DNA of 64,000 bases from Oxalobacteraceae sp. CFBP 13730 (GTDB taxonomy: Bacteria > Pseudomonadota > Gammaproteobacteria > Burkholderiales > Burkholderiaceae_D). Positions within the stretch are counted from its first letter, which is position 1, and each line of letters begins with the position of its first letter. The notes under the pieces were generated by a model. That model ran no database searches. It was not told the origin of the DNA and was given only the letters and a program-made list of their open reading frames with translations. Shown in pieces: positions 11,589 through 24,151 of the stretch. The stretch covers positions 62,001-126,000 of the forward strand of contig JACYUQ010000005.1 in NCBI GenBank assembly GCA_014841835.1, given 5' to 3'. Position numbers and translations under genes: made by a program.

Positions 11589-12557
11589 ATGCTCTCCGAA
11601 TTCGATCTCATCAAGCGTTACTTCAAGCGCGACCGGCCTGGCCGCGCGCCCCTGGGCATCGGCGACGACTGTGCCCTGCTCGCCATCACGCCGGGGCGCC
11701 AGCTTGCCATTTCGTCCGACATGCTGGTGGAAGATCGCCATTTCTTTGCCGGCGCCGATCCGCGCATGCTGGGCCACAAGGCGCTGGCCGTGAACCTGTC
11801 CGACCTGGCGGCAATGGGCGCGCGCCCCGTCGCTTTTACCTTGGCGCTGGCACTGCCCGAAGCCAACCCGGACTGGCTCGCCGGCTTCTCGCAGGGCCTG
11901 TTCGCGCTGGCCGACACGCACGAATGCGAGCTGATCGGGGGCGACACGACCAAGGGGCCGCTGAACATCTGCATCACCGTGTTCGGCGAACTGTCGCCCG
12001 GCCACGCGCTGCGGCGCGATGCGGCGCAGGTGGGCGACGACATCTGGATCTCGGGCACGCTGGGCGACGCCCGGCTGGCACTGGCGGGGTACTGGAACGA
12101 ACTCGAACTCGACCCGGCATTGCACGCAGAGGCGGCCACGCGCATGCACCTGCCAACGCCGCGCGTGGCGCTGGGCCTGGCGCTGGCCCGCCTGCCCGTC
12201 GCCCACGCGGCGCTCGATATCTCGGACGGGCTGGTGGGCGACCTTGGCCATATTCTGCAGGCCTCGCGCGTAGGCGCGACGCTCGACGTCGATGCGCTGC
12301 CGGCCGGCCCCGTGCTGGCGCAGCAGGCGCCGGCATTGCGGCGGCGCTTCACGGCGGCCGGCGGCGACGATTACGAGTTGTGCTTCACGGCGCCGCGCAC
12401 AGCACGCGAGGCCGTGCTGGCGGCGGGGGCGCAGGCCGGCACGCCGGTCACGCGGGTGGGCACGATCGACGCCGCGCCGGGGCTGCGCCTGGTCGATGCG
12501 CACGGCGCCCCGCTCGATCTGGCGCTGTCAGGCTGGGATCACTTCAGCGGCGCCTGA
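11589..12557 (+). CDS. thiL: Thiamine-monophosphate kinase ThiL
   Basis: This 322-residue protein makes thiamine pyrophosphate from thiamine monophosphate and ATP. It shows the ThiL start MLSEFDLIKRYF, the metal-binding GIGDDCALL, SSDMLVEDRHF, the GGDTTKGPL loop and DISDGLVGDLGHI. An upstream in-frame extension to 11457 exists, but the ATG at 11589 gives the family N-terminus. The last 19 nt overlap the 3' end of the convergent GGDEF-EAL gene. Confidence 0.93.
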   Translation: MLSEFDLIKRYFKRDRPGRAPLGIGDDCALLAITPGRQLAISSDMLVEDRHFFAGADPRMLGHKALAVNLSDLAAMGARPVAFTLALALPEANPDWLAGFSQGLFALADTHECELIGGDTTKGPLNICITVFGELSPGHALRRDAAQVGDDIWISGTLGDARLALAGYWNELELDPALHAEAATRMHLPTPRVALGLALARLPVAHAALDISDGLVGDLGHILQASRVGATLDVDALPAGPVLAQQAPALRRRFTAAGGDDYELCFTAPRTAREAVLAAGAQAGTPVTRVGTIDAAPGLRLVDAHGAPLDLALSGWDHFSGA

Positions 12558-15156
12558 TGCGCGGCGTCCTGTCCGGTGACATCGTCGTCGCGCGGCGCCT
12601 TGCGGTCGTCATACGGGCCATGCGTCATCCAGTAATGGCGAAACGCCAGCCGGATATTGTCGCGCAGCGTCATGTCGTCCCACGGCTTGGTATAGAAGCG
12701 GTAGATCGCGCCGCGGTTGATTGAGTCGAGCACCGCCTCCACGCCGGTGTCGCCCGACAGGATGATGCGGATCGTGTCCGGATACATCTCCTTGACCTTG
12801 CTGAGAAACTCGGTCCCGCTCATCACCGGCATGCGCTGGTCGCACAGGATCACGTGCACGTGGTACAGCGCTAGCAGTTCGAAGCCTTCGGCGGGCGAGC
12901 CTGCGGTCAGCACGCGGTAGCCATCGCGCCGGAACAACCGGTGCAGCGCCGCCAGCACGTTCGGATCGTCGTCGACGATGAGCAGCGTCTGCACATTGTC
13001 GACCACTTCCGGCAGCTGGTCGGGACTGGCGCGGTTCGACACCACGAGCGTGGCCAGCTGGCCTGCCGGCAGCGCGCGCGAAAAGTAGAAGCCCTGGATT
13101 TCGTCGCAGCGGTTGCGCCGCAGGTAAGCCATCTGGGCGCGCGTCTCGACGCCTTCGGCGACCACCTGCATGTGCAGGCTGTGCGCCATGCTGATGATGG
13201 CCAGCGCGATCGCGGCGTCGTCCGGGTTGGTAACGATGTCGCGCACAAAGGCGATGTCGATTTTCAGCTTGTCGATCGGGAAGCGCTTCAGATAGGCCAG
13301 GCTCGAGTAGCCGGTGCCGAAGTCGTCGATCGCGATGCGGATCCCCAGCGCCTTCAGGCGCGTGAGCACTTCGGTGGTGCGCTCGGCATTTTGCATCAGC
13401 GCGCTTTCGGTCAGCTCCAGTTCGAGCAGGCCCGCCTCGATGCCATGGCGTTCAAGGGCGCTGCGCACCACGGCTTCCAGGTCGCCCTCGACGAACTGGC
13501 GGCTCGAGACGTTCACCGCCACCCGCACGTCGCGCACGCCGGCTGCGTTCCAGGCCGCGATCTGGCGGCAGGCTTCGTCAATGATCCAGTCACCCACGCG
13601 CACGACCAGGCCGGTTTCTTCCATCACCGGCACGAATTCGGCCGGATACACGAGGCCATAGCCGGGCCGGTTCCAGCGCAGCAGCGCTTCGCTGCCGGCG
13701 ATGCGACCGGTATTGAGTTCCATCTTGGGCTGGTAGTGCAACACGAACTGGTTGTCCGCCAGCGCGCCGCGCAGCGCCAGCTCGAGGTCCAGACGCGCCA
13801 GCACCTGCACGTTCATGCCGGCGGTGAAGAAGCGGTAGCCGTCGCGCCCTGCTTCCTTGGCCCGCACCATCGCCGTGTCGGCGTACTTGACGAGCGTGCC
13901 CGGATCGATCGTGTCGTCCGGGTACATCGCGATGCCGATGCTGGCCGTGAGCGCGGCCTGCTGGCCGTGCAGGTCGAACGGCAGCCGCAGCGATTCGCGC
14001 ACTTCGTTGGCCATGTTCACGGCGTCCTGCTGCTCGCGCGGCATCGTCAGGATCAACGCGAATTCATCGCCACCCAGGCGCCCGACCGAATCGCGCACCC
14101 TCACGCAGCGCACCAGGCGCGTGCTGAACTGGCGCAGCAGCTCGTCGCCCGGCGCCGTACCGAGCGAATCGTTGATCACCTTGAAGCGGTCGAGCGTGAT
14201 GCACAGCACCGCCACGCGCCAGTTCTTGTCCTGGGCCAGTTCAATCGTGCCGCGCAGGTTTTCAAAGAACAGCGTGCGGTTCGGCAGGCCGGTCAGCGCG
14301 TCGTAGCTGGCCGCGTGGCGCAGCCGCTCCTGCGCCAGCAGGCGCTCGCTGATGTCGCGCGCCACGGCAATGAGCATGCGCTGGGCGTTGCGTTGCCCTT
14401 GCGGGTCTTGCAGCTTCCAGCTGATTTCCACCGGCACCGAGCCTTCGCCGCCGGCGCGCAGCAGGTCGGTCTCGACGATGTCGGGCTCGGGCGGCCCGCC
14501 CTGCGCGGCCGCGCCGATATGGCGTTCGAGCTGCGAGCGCGAGGCCAGACCCAGCGCCACCGGATCGATGCGCAGCAGCGCATCGCGTGAAAAGCCCAGC
14601 ATGCGGCAGGCGCCTTCGGACACATCGACCATCGCCATATTGGCCGTATCGATCAGAAACAGCGCATCGGGCGTGGCGTCCATCGCGCCGCGAAAGCGCG
14701 CCAGTTCGGCGGTGCGCTCGCGCACCTGGCGTTCGAGTTCACTGCCGTAGTCGAGCGATTCGCGGTGCAGCAGGCGCACCTCGAGCAGGTTGCGGATGCG
14801 CGTCATGACTTCGACCGTGTCGAACGGCTTGCCGATGAAGTCGCGCGCGCCGGCTTCGAGCGCCGCCAGTTTCTTGTCCGGTTCGGCCGTGACCACCAGC
14901 ACCGGCAGCCACGAATCGCTCTCCAGGGGCTTTAACGCCTCCATCACGTCAAAGCCGTCCATGCCCGGCATGTGCAGGTCGAGAATGATCAGGTCGAAGC
15001 GGTGCTTCAGATGCAGTGCGACGACCTGGCGCGGGTCGAACGTCGAGAGGACGTTTTCGTAGCCGGTGGTCTTGAGGAGGTATTCAAGCAGTTGCACGTT
15101 GACCGGTTCGTCATCGACGACCAGGATGCGGGCCCGTCTGATGTCGGACAGGGAAA

Positions 15157-15160
<4 letters not shown>
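12539..15160 (-). CDS. REC-PAS-GGDEF-EAL-REC cyclic-di-GMP signalling protein
   Basis: The 873-residue protein begins with a receiver (Asp61 in LILDLHMPGMDG) and then a PAS domain at about 155-280. A GGDEF follows, with the intact active site at 363-367 and an inhibitory RxxD I-site (RVRD, 354-357) five residues before it. The EAL domain has EALLRW at 491-496 and DDFGTGYSSLAYL. A second receiver (LLIVDDDPN, CDQRMPVMSG) ends the protein and resembles the RpfG/CheY-type receivers of HD-GYP regulators. Both catalytic motifs look intact, so synthesis and degradation are both possible. ATGA overlap with the upstream hybrid kinase indicates co-translation. Confidence 0.92.
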
Positions 15161-17193
<2,033 letters not shown>

Positions 17194-17592
17194 GCTTCCT
17201 CCACGAACCGTTTGACGAAACGGCTACGCGCGTGCGTTGGGCGCTGGCCCGGCCGGGCTGGCGACTTCACGATCGGGCCGATCCTGACCGGCCACGTGCG
17301 ATGCGTCCGTACGGCATTGTCAAATGTGTGTGAACAAAAAAGGAGTATCTGGTTACAGGTACTAGCTGCTTTCCAGCATAGCAGCCCGACCAAGCCGCAT
17401 GTCGCACGGAACCTTGATCGGGTTTTCACAACAACCTTGCCCTCGATCTGGCCATGCGGCCAGCATAGCATCTTTGCATTGGGCAACACTATTGCGCCAC
17501 CGCCTGATACCCAGGATGCCATGCCGGCGCACCGCGCGCTAGAATGACCTTACCCGGACAAGACCGTCCGCCGACCGCACAAGGAGACGCAC
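17194..17592. other. 399-bp intergenic region between divergent hybrid kinase and pncC
   Basis: No convincing gene is seen here; the open frames lack ribosome-binding sites and recognisable products. It must hold the promoters of the two divergent genes. For the plus strand a TAGAAT -10-like element at 17540-17545 would place a start site about 40 nt before pncC, with no good -35. The 11-mer CCAGCATAGCA occurs twice (near 17383 and 17460), significance unknown. Confidence 0.4.
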
Positions 17593-18075
17593 GTGACGCA
17601 TGAACTTACCGATCTTGCAAATCAGGTCAGCCAGACGCTTGGCGCCAAAAAACTGATGCTGGCCACGGCCGAATCCTGTACCGGCGGCGGCATCGCCCAG
17701 GCCCTGACCGATATTCCCGGCTCGAGCGACTGGTTCGATCGCGGCTTCGTCACCTATTCGAACACGGCCAAGAACGACATGCTCGATGTGTCCGACGCCG
17801 TCATCGCCCAGTTCGGGGCCGTCAGCGAAGAAGTGGCTGCCGCCATGGCCGCCGGCGCCGTCGCCAACAGCAGCGCCGACGTGGCGGTCTCGACCACCGG
17901 CATCGCCGGCCCGAGCGGCGGCGTGCCCGGCAAGCCAATCGGCACCGTGTGCTTCGGCTGGGCGCGGGGCGACCATGTGCAGACCGAGCGCCTGGTATTC
18001 CAGGGCGACCGCCAGGCCGTGCGCGCGCAGGCCGTCGCCCATGCACTGCGCGGACTGCTGCGCCTGGTCGAATAG
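17593..18075 (+). CDS. pncC: Nicotinamide-nucleotide amidohydrolase (CinA C-terminal family, PncC)
   Basis: The 160-residue protein is a stand-alone CinA C-terminal domain that deamidates NMN to nicotinate mononucleotide in pyridine nucleotide salvage. Family motifs are TAESCTGGGIAQALTDIPGSS, GFVTYSNTAK and STTGIAGPSGG near residue 100. The GTG at 17593 was taken as start because AAGGAG sits 7 nt upstream and no better ATG exists. The N-terminal MoaB-like domain of full CinA is absent, as in E. coli PncC. Confidence 0.92.
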   Translation: MTHELTDLANQVSQTLGAKKLMLATAESCTGGGIAQALTDIPGSSDWFDRGFVTYSNTAKNDMLDVSDAVIAQFGAVSEEVAAAMAAGAVANSSADVAVSTTGIAGPSGGVPGKPIGTVCFGWARGDHVQTERLVFQGDRQAVRAQAVAHALRGLLRLVE

Positions 18076-18248
18076 CGGCGCACTGGCACTGGCGCTGGCA
18101 ACGCCTTCGCCACGCCTTTGCTGCGTATCCGCGATAATAGCGTGTTGTGCCAAGCGAATGCCGACGGCGTCCTGGAGCCTGCCCTGCCGCCCGGGGCGTC
18201 GCGCGACCGACGCAAAGGTCGTTGCCACTGAAATTGTCTGGAGAATGC

Positions 18249-21101
18249 TTGAATATTCCTACCCTGATGGTCCCGCTGATGCTGGCCGCTGCGCCGGCCT
18301 CCGGCCCGGCCCAGGCGCAGCCCCCCGCACCTGCATCGTCACCGGCATCCGCGCCTGTGCCGGCAATCGCCTTTGACAAACTGGTGCTGCCCAACGGCCT
18401 GCAAGTGATTCTGGTCGAAGACAAGCGCCTGCCGATCGTGGCCGTGAACCTGTGGTACCACGTCGGCCCGGCCAACGAGGCGCCCGGCCTGACGGGCTTT
18501 GCCCACCTGTTCGAGCACATGATGTTCGCGGCCACCGCGCACATCCCGCGCGGCATGGCCGATCGCCTGCTCGAAGGCGCCGGCGCGACCGACAGCAATG
18601 GCGGCACCGGGTACGACAGCACCAGCTACTACGACACCGTCCCATCGAACCAGCTCGAACTGGCGCTGTGGGTGCACGCCGACCGCATGGGCTACCTGCT
18701 CGACGTGCTCGACCAGCAGGCGCTGACCAACCAGCAGGACGTGGTGCGCAACGAGCGACGCCAGACCGTCGAGGGCGAGCCGTACGGCATCGTCGAGGAA
18801 GCGCTGGCGCGCACGCTGTTCCCGCAGGGGCACCCGTACGCGGCCTCGATCATCGGTTCGCACGCCGACATCCAGAGCGCGCGCCTGGAAGACGTGCGCG
18901 CCTTCTTCACCCAATACTATGGCCCGAACAATGCCAGCCTGGTGATCGCCGGCGACATCGACAAGCAGAGCGTGCGCGAGCTGGTCACGCGCTACTTCGG
19001 CGGCCTGCGGCGCGGGCCGGACGTGGTGCGCCCGCACGTGGTCACGCCGCCGATCACGGCCGAACGCCGCGTCGTCGTGCGCGACCGCGTCGAACTGCCG
19101 CGCGTGTTCATGGGCTGGCTCACACCGCCGGCGTATCAACCGGGCGACGCCGAACTGATGGTGGCGGCCACGATCCTGGGCGGCGGCAAATCGAGCCGCC
19201 TGTACAAGTCGCTCGTCTACGAACGCCAGATCGCGCAAGACGTCTCGGCCTCGCAAGGCTCGCTGGGCCTGGCCTCGACCTTCGTCATCGACGTGACGGC
19301 GCGCGCCGGCCACACGCCGCAAGAGATCGAAGCGGCGATTGACGCCGAACTGGCCCTGCTGCGCACCGAAGGCCCGACCGCGCGCGAGGTCGAACGCGCG
19401 CGCAACAGCCTGGAAACGTCGCTGCTGGCCTCGCTGGAAAAGCTGGGCGGCGACGGCTTGGCCGAACAGCTCAATCACTACAACCTGTACACGGGCGACC
19501 CGGGCTACCTGGACAAGGACCTGGCGCGCCTGCGCCGCATCGACGCCGCCGCCGTCCAGCGCGCAGTGCAGACCTGGCTGCCGCAGCAGGCGCGCGCCGT
19601 CGTCACGGGCGTGCCGGGCAAGCCGAAGGTGGACGATCCGCGCATTGGCAAGGCCACCCGCACCGCGGCCGCACCAAAGCCGGTGGCCCCGGTCAACGTG
19701 GCCGAAGCGTGGCGCGCGACGCCGCCGAAAGCCGGCCCGACGCCGCGCTTCAAACAGCCGCGTGGCGAGACCTTCACGCTGGCCAATGGCCTGACCGTCA
19801 TCCACTACCGCAATCCGGCACTGCCACTCGTATCGAGCCAGCTCGTGGTGCGCAGTGGCGGCGCGGCCAACCCACCCGACCTGCCCGGCCTGGCCGGCTT
19901 TACCGCCCAGATGCTGGAAGAAGGCACGGCCACGCGCAGCGCGCCGGCCATTGCCGACGACATCGCCCAGCTGGGCGCGTTCATGGACACGGGCAGCAGC
20001 GACGACGTGTCCACTGTCTCTCTGCTGGCCCTGACGTCTACCTTTGCGCGCGCGCTGGAAATCGTCGCCGACATCGTCCAGCGCCCTGCTTTCCCGACCG
20101 CCGAGATCGAGCGCCAGCGCCAGGACCGCCTTGGCGCGCTCACGCAGCAGCGCGACGACCCGGAAACCGTCGCCGCGCTGGCGGCAGCAGGCGCGCTGTT
20201 TGGCGCCGGCCACCCGAAAGGCTATGGCCAGCTTGGCCTGGAGTCGGCCATCCGGCGCACGACGCGCGACGACATCGTCGGCTTCTGGCGCCGCCATTAC
20301 GTGCCGTCGAACGCGGCGCTGGTGGTCACGGGCGACATCACGCGCGCCGAACTGGAAGCGCTGGCACAAGCGCAGTTCGGCGACTGGACGGCGGCCGAGG
20401 CACCAGCGGCTGCGGTTAGCCCGGCCAAACCGACGGCTGCGCGCCTGGTCGTCATCGACCAGCCGGACGCCGGCCAGACGGCGCTGCAGGTGGCGACGAT
20501 GGGCCCGGCGCGCGACACGCCCGACTTCCCGGCGCTGCAAATCATGAACGGGGTGCTGGGCGGGATGTTCTCGAGCCGACTCAACAACAACCTGCGCGAG
20601 ACGCGCGGTCTGACCTACGGCATCCATTCGCACTTCGACTACGACCGCCAGCCGGCGCCGTTTTCGGTGGAAGCCAGCGTGCAGCAGGATGCGACCGGTG
20701 AAGCGGTGCGCGAAATCCTGCGCGAAGTCGCGCTGCTGCGCGACCAGCCGATCTCCGCCGACGAGCTGGCGGCGGCGCGCAATGCGCAGCTGCTGTCGCT
20801 GCCGGGGCAGTTCGAGACCAATGCCGACATTGGCGCGAGCCTGACGGAGTTGTTCGTCTATGGCCTGCCGCCCGATTACTACGACAGCCTGGCCACGCAC
20901 CTGGCGGGTGTCGGCGTCGACGACGTGCAGGCGGCCGCACGCCGCTGGCTTGATCCGGACCGGATGATCGTGGTGGCGGTGGGCGAACGGAAAAAAATCC
21001 TGCCGCAGTTGCAGAAGCTGGGGCTGGGGCAGCCCGAGATTCGGGATGACGATGGGCAAGTGCCGGTACGGGCAACCGTTACGTCGGACGTGAAACGGTA
21101 A
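18249..21101 (+). CDS. M16-family zinc metalloprotease, tandem (two-domain) form
   Basis: About 950 residues with two M16 halves. The first has the inverted zinc motif HLFEH (86-90 from this start), then VVRNERRQ with the downstream glutamate region. The second half (from about residue 525) begins FTLANGLTVIHYRN and lacks HxxEH, as usual for the non-catalytic half. The start is uncertain. A frame is open from 18147, but the TTG at 18249 has GGAGA upstream and gives an export-like N-terminus ending PAQAQ. The ATG at 18267 is another choice. It probably acts in the periplasm on peptides or misfolded protein. Confidence 0.85.
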   Translation: MNIPTLMVPLMLAAAPASGPAQAQPPAPASSPASAPVPAIAFDKLVLPNGLQVILVEDKRLPIVAVNLWYHVGPANEAPGLTGFAHLFEHMMFAATAHIPRGMADRLLEGAGATDSNGGTGYDSTSYYDTVPSNQLELALWVHADRMGYLLDVLDQQALTNQQDVVRNERRQTVEGEPYGIVEEALARTLFPQGHPYAASIIGSHADIQSARLEDVRAFFTQYYGPNNASLVIAGDIDKQSVRELVTRYFGGLRRGPDVVRPHVVTPPITAERRVVVRDRVELPRVFMGWLTPPAYQPGDAELMVAATILGGGKSSRLYKSLVYERQIAQDVSASQGSLGLASTFVIDVTARAGHTPQEIEAAIDAELALLRTEGPTAREVERARNSLETSLLASLEKLGGDGLAEQLNHYNLYTGDPGYLDKDLARLRRIDAAAVQRAVQTWLPQQARAVVTGVPGKPKVDDPRIGKATRTAAAPKPVAPVNVAEAWRATPPKAGPTPRFKQPRGETFTLANGLTVIHYRNPALPLVSSQLVVRSGGAANPPDLPGLAGFTAQMLEEGTATRSAPAIADDIAQLGAFMDTGSSDDVSTVSLLALTSTFARALEIVADIVQRPAFPTAEIERQRQDRLGALTQQRDDPETVAALAAAGALFGAGHPKGYGQLGLESAIRRTTRDDIVGFWRRHYVPSNAALVVTGDITRAELEALAQAQFGDWTAAEAPAAAVSPAKPTAARLVVIDQPDAGQTALQVATMGPARDTPDFPALQIMNGVLGGMFSSRLNNNLRETRGLTYGIHSHFDYDRQPAPFSVEASVQQDATGEAVREILREVALLRDQPISADELAAARNAQLLSLPGQFETNADIGASLTELFVYGLPPDYYDSLATHLAGVGVDDVQAAARRWLDPDRMIVVAVGERKKILPQLQKLGLGQPEIRDDDGQVPVRATVTSDVKR

Positions 21102-21126
21102 CGACGCGGCTGCCCATCGTGCAGCA

Positions 21127-22773
21127 TCAATAATATTTGCTCTGGATCGGGCAGCCCGGAATGTAATTGCCCTTTCCAGTTTCATCTGCACAGCGCTCGC
21201 GGGCCCGCTTGGTACCGCCCTCCAGCAATTCTTCGGCCTGAGTTCTGGTCAGCACATCGGGATGCGCCTTCCACACCGAATGAACCGGTGAAATCTTCTG
21301 TACATCGAGCTTGTAGTAGGCAGTGACATCACGGAACGTGTCGGGCCAGTTCTGCCATTCGTAGGCAGCCGTGACCAGATCGCCTTCCATCATGACTTTC
21401 TGCTCCGGCGCGTAGGCAAAGACGACATCGGCCATGTGCCCGTTCTGGCGTCCCCAGTAAATATCCAGCGTCTGCGTACTGTCCTGGAGACGAAGGTGAT
21501 CGCCCATCACCTTTTGCTTGAAGGGCTTGGGAGAACGCGCCAGATCGTCCGGATAGTCCGGTGCCGGCCGGTTGATCGTTTCCTGGAATTGCGCCAGTGT
21601 CGTTGGCCGCTGGATTACCGTAATGCCCTCGGCAACAGCCTGCCGCAGGCCGAGCGTGTGGTCGAAATGGTTGTGGCTGGCGACCAGATAACGGACCGGC
21701 TTGCCGTGCCCGAGCTTGCGGGCATACGCCAGCGTGGCTTTCGCTTCGTCAGGCAGTACTCCCAGTTCAAACAGGACCAGGTGATCGCTGAATTCGACGA
21801 CGGTGGTGCCGTTGTTGACTCTCCAGATGCCGCGACCCACAGGCACCGATGTCAGTTCACGCACTGGGTTCGATGGTGGTTCGGCCGCTGCCCTCGTGGC
21901 CGCCGGCGCTGCCAGATCAGGGATGGGAGCATTGACCTTGTAGCTGTCCACATACACTTTGAAGTACTCGATATTGCGCCAGTCGAGACGGGTCGTGTAA
22001 CCCAGCGGCAATCTGATGCCGTCGGCACCATCCCACGCAACCCATCCGCTGAACCAGGTGGTAAATGTGACCTGCCCGAGATTCGGATGCGGATCAGACC
22101 AGCGCACGAAGGCTGGCAGCCCATCCGGCTGGAAACCCGCCGACAGCTTGTCCCCTTCGGCGAGCGTCGCATCGATCACCGTCAAGCCATTTTCCTGCTT
22201 GGGCGCCGACAATCTGGTCGCCGGTGCCGACATGGCTCGCACGAGCACCGCCGGATTATTCATCATCCACATGCGCCGCATGTGCACGCCATCGTTCCAG
22301 AGCGGGGTCTCGCTGCGACGCGCCTGGCGCACGAACTTTTCGCCCTTCACGTCATAGGCGACATCGCCATCCAGTCGCTGATCCAGCAGCATGAATGAGT
22401 GGCCAAAAGGCTCGAGAAACGGGAACAGCATATTGCGTCGTTCCTGGGCCTGGAACCGGCCATTTTTAAGGTCATACACCCTGCTCAGTGCATTCGCAGC
22501 GATGTATTTCTCGGGTGCTTGGACGGAACCGTCGATCCGGCCGCCGCCCCACATATAAGCGTATTGGCCGTAACCATTCAGTGTGATGCTGTTGGCAGCC
22601 TGCAGGCGCTCCAGTCCGCCCATGGCACTGGCGGCGCGTTGCACGACGCTGGCGGGCTGGATGGAAGACGCCACTGCCGCCCTGGTTTGCTGGGAAACTG
22701 CGGGCAAGGAAAATACGAGAAGCGTGCCGAGCAACGATGCTGCGAGGGTGTTACGCAAAGGATATCTGGTCAT
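21127..22773 (-). CDS. Exported metallo-beta-lactamase-fold hydrolase
   Basis: The 548-residue protein has a signal peptide (cleavage near VSQQTRA, about residue 30). Its C-terminal half has the MBL zinc motif SHNHFDHTLG and downstream ligands in MMEGDLVTAAYEW and PVHSVWKAH. The N-terminal 280 residues have no motif I recognise. It lies 64 nt after the Old Yellow Enzyme gene on the same strand with an AAAGG site before its ATG, so both may be read from the TetR-controlled promoter. The substrate is unknown. Confidence 0.82.
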   Translation of the reverse strand: MTRYPLRNTLAASLLGTLLVFSLPAVSQQTRAAVASSIQPASVVQRAASAMGGLERLQAANSITLNGYGQYAYMWGGGRIDGSVQAPEKYIAANALSRVYDLKNGRFQAQERRNMLFPFLEPFGHSFMLLDQRLDGDVAYDVKGEKFVRQARRSETPLWNDGVHMRRMWMMNNPAVLVRAMSAPATRLSAPKQENGLTVIDATLAEGDKLSAGFQPDGLPAFVRWSDPHPNLGQVTFTTWFSGWVAWDGADGIRLPLGYTTRLDWRNIEYFKVYVDSYKVNAPIPDLAAPAATRAAAEPPSNPVRELTSVPVGRGIWRVNNGTTVVEFSDHLVLFELGVLPDEAKATLAYARKLGHGKPVRYLVASHNHFDHTLGLRQAVAEGITVIQRPTTLAQFQETINRPAPDYPDDLARSPKPFKQKVMGDHLRLQDSTQTLDIYWGRQNGHMADVVFAYAPEQKVMMEGDLVTAAYEWQNWPDTFRDVTAYYKLDVQKISPVHSVWKAHPDVLTRTQAEELLEGGTKRARERCADETGKGNYIPGCPIQSKYY

Positions 22774-22837
22774 GGTCTACCTTTGGTTGGATATACAAGG
22801 GTTGGCGCTTGCGCACGCATGCGGACGTGAATTGACG

Positions 22838-23935
22838 TCATATCGACTCGGGATAAGTGGGGTAGTCGGTGTAAAACGCTGCGCCCTCGCCGCCATAGAA
22901 GGTCCTTGGATCGAACGGTGCGATCGGCCAGCCGTTCCTGTAGCGCTCGATCAGGTCGGGGTTGGAAATGAACGGTCGCCCAATCGCTACCACGTCGCAG
23001 CGGCCGGTATCGATGGCTGCCTGCCCGCTTTCCAGGCCGAAGCCGCCGGCAATCAGGACCGTGCCACCAAAGGCGCGCCGCATTTCGACTGCAAAGTCCA
23101 CCGACAGCTTGTCGGCGCCCAGCGACTCCTGATCGGAAAGATGCAGATAGGCGAGTTTGCGCGTTGACAGTGCCTGCGCAAAGGCAAGCCACGTCTGCGC
23201 CTCGTCTGCGAACGCGTGCATGTCGTTGAATCGGCCGAACGGCGCAACGCGAATGCCCGTTCGGTCTGGCCCAGCTGCTGCGGCCACCGCGTCGATGATG
23301 GCAAGCGGCAGCCGCATCCGGTTTTCGATCGAACCGCCGTAACTGTCGCTGCGGGTATTGAGCGCACCGTTGATGAACTGCTCGATCAGGTAACCGTTGG
23401 CACCGTGAATCTCGACGCCGTCAAAACCTGCTGCCATGGCGGCGCGCGCTGCCTGGGCGTAGTCCTCGACCAGACCATCCATTTCGTCGGCGCGGAGCTG
23501 ACGTGGCGTGCTCTGCGGGAGCAGCGTGCCATTCCCGTTTGCGTCGAATGCAAACGTCTTTGCATTGGCGCGCTCGTTGGTCGGCCCCACTGGCGGCTGC
23601 CCGTCATTGTGCGCCACATGACCCGCGCGGCCGACATGCCAGAGCTGCGCGAAGATGATGCCACCCTTGGCGTGGACGGCGGCGGTGACCTGCTTCCAGG
23701 CATCGATCTGATCCGGCGTATAGATTCCCGGGATATAGATTGCACCGCGTGCCTGCCTGGAAATGGCAATCCCTTCAGTGATGATGAGACCTGCACTGGC
23801 ACGCTGCGCATAGTAGGTTGCGGTGAGCGTGTCGGGCTTGAGGTCCTTGGCACGGGCGCGTGTCATGGGTGCCATGGCGATGCGACTCGTCAGGGTAACG
23901 GCGCCAAGCTGATAGGGTGACAGTATGGATTGCAT
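22838..23935 (-). CDS. Old Yellow Enzyme-family alkene reductase (NemA-like)
   Basis: The 365-residue FMN-dependent ene-reductase has PMTRARA, ITEGIAIS, FAQLWHVGRAGH and the substrate-binding EIHGANGYLIEQF, followed by the FMN phosphate site AGGFG. It reduces activated C=C bonds and often detoxifies electrophiles and nitro compounds. The ATG at 23935 was chosen over an upstream one at 23998 because AAGGAAG precedes it and it matches the family N-terminus (LLSPYQLG-type). It is divergent from a TetR gene, resembling nemR-nemA control. Confidence 0.93.
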   Translation of the reverse strand: MQSILSPYQLGAVTLTSRIAMAPMTRARAKDLKPDTLTATYYAQRASAGLIITEGIAISRQARGAIYIPGIYTPDQIDAWKQVTAAVHAKGGIIFAQLWHVGRAGHVAHNDGQPPVGPTNERANAKTFAFDANGNGTLLPQSTPRQLRADEMDGLVEDYAQAARAAMAAGFDGVEIHGANGYLIEQFINGALNTRSDSYGGSIENRMRLPLAIIDAVAAAAGPDRTGIRVAPFGRFNDMHAFADEAQTWLAFAQALSTRKLAYLHLSDQESLGADKLSVDFAVEMRRAFGGTVLIAGGFGLESGQAAIDTGRCDVVAIGRPFISNPDLIERYRNGWPIAPFDPRTFYGGEGAAFYTDYPTYPESI

Positions 23936-24000
23936 GGATGCTTCCTTCGTAAAATAGATGTCGTGGTCGAACGTGACAGCGCGCTGCACCAAGCGCAAAG

Positions 24001-24016
24001 CCGTACGATCGTACGG
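24001..24016. promoter_or_regulatory. Candidate TetR operator 1 (perfect 16-bp palindrome)
   Basis: CCGTACGATCGTACGG is its own complement. It lies between the divergent OYE and TetR genes and just upstream of a TATAAT at 24023-24028. It is the likely binding site of the adjacent TetR protein. Confidence 0.65.
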
Positions 24017-24036
24017 GAGGGATATAATACCCGAAA

Positions 24037-24052
24037 TCGTACAAACGTACGG
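24037..24052. promoter_or_regulatory. Candidate TetR operator 2 (imperfect copy of operator 1)
   Basis: TCGTACAAACGTACGG matches operator 1 at 13 of 16 positions and starts exactly 36 bp later. The TATAAT at 24023-24028 lies between the two copies, so binding would occlude the promoter. A further half-site (ACCGTACAT) occurs near 24098-24106. Confidence 0.6.
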
Positions 24053-24151
24053 CGCGGTGTTCGCATCTGTGCGCGCTCGTCACCAAGACGATGTAGAACC
24101 GTACATGTTCACAAATTCATGTTTCAAAAACAGTATTGAGAAGGAAATGCA

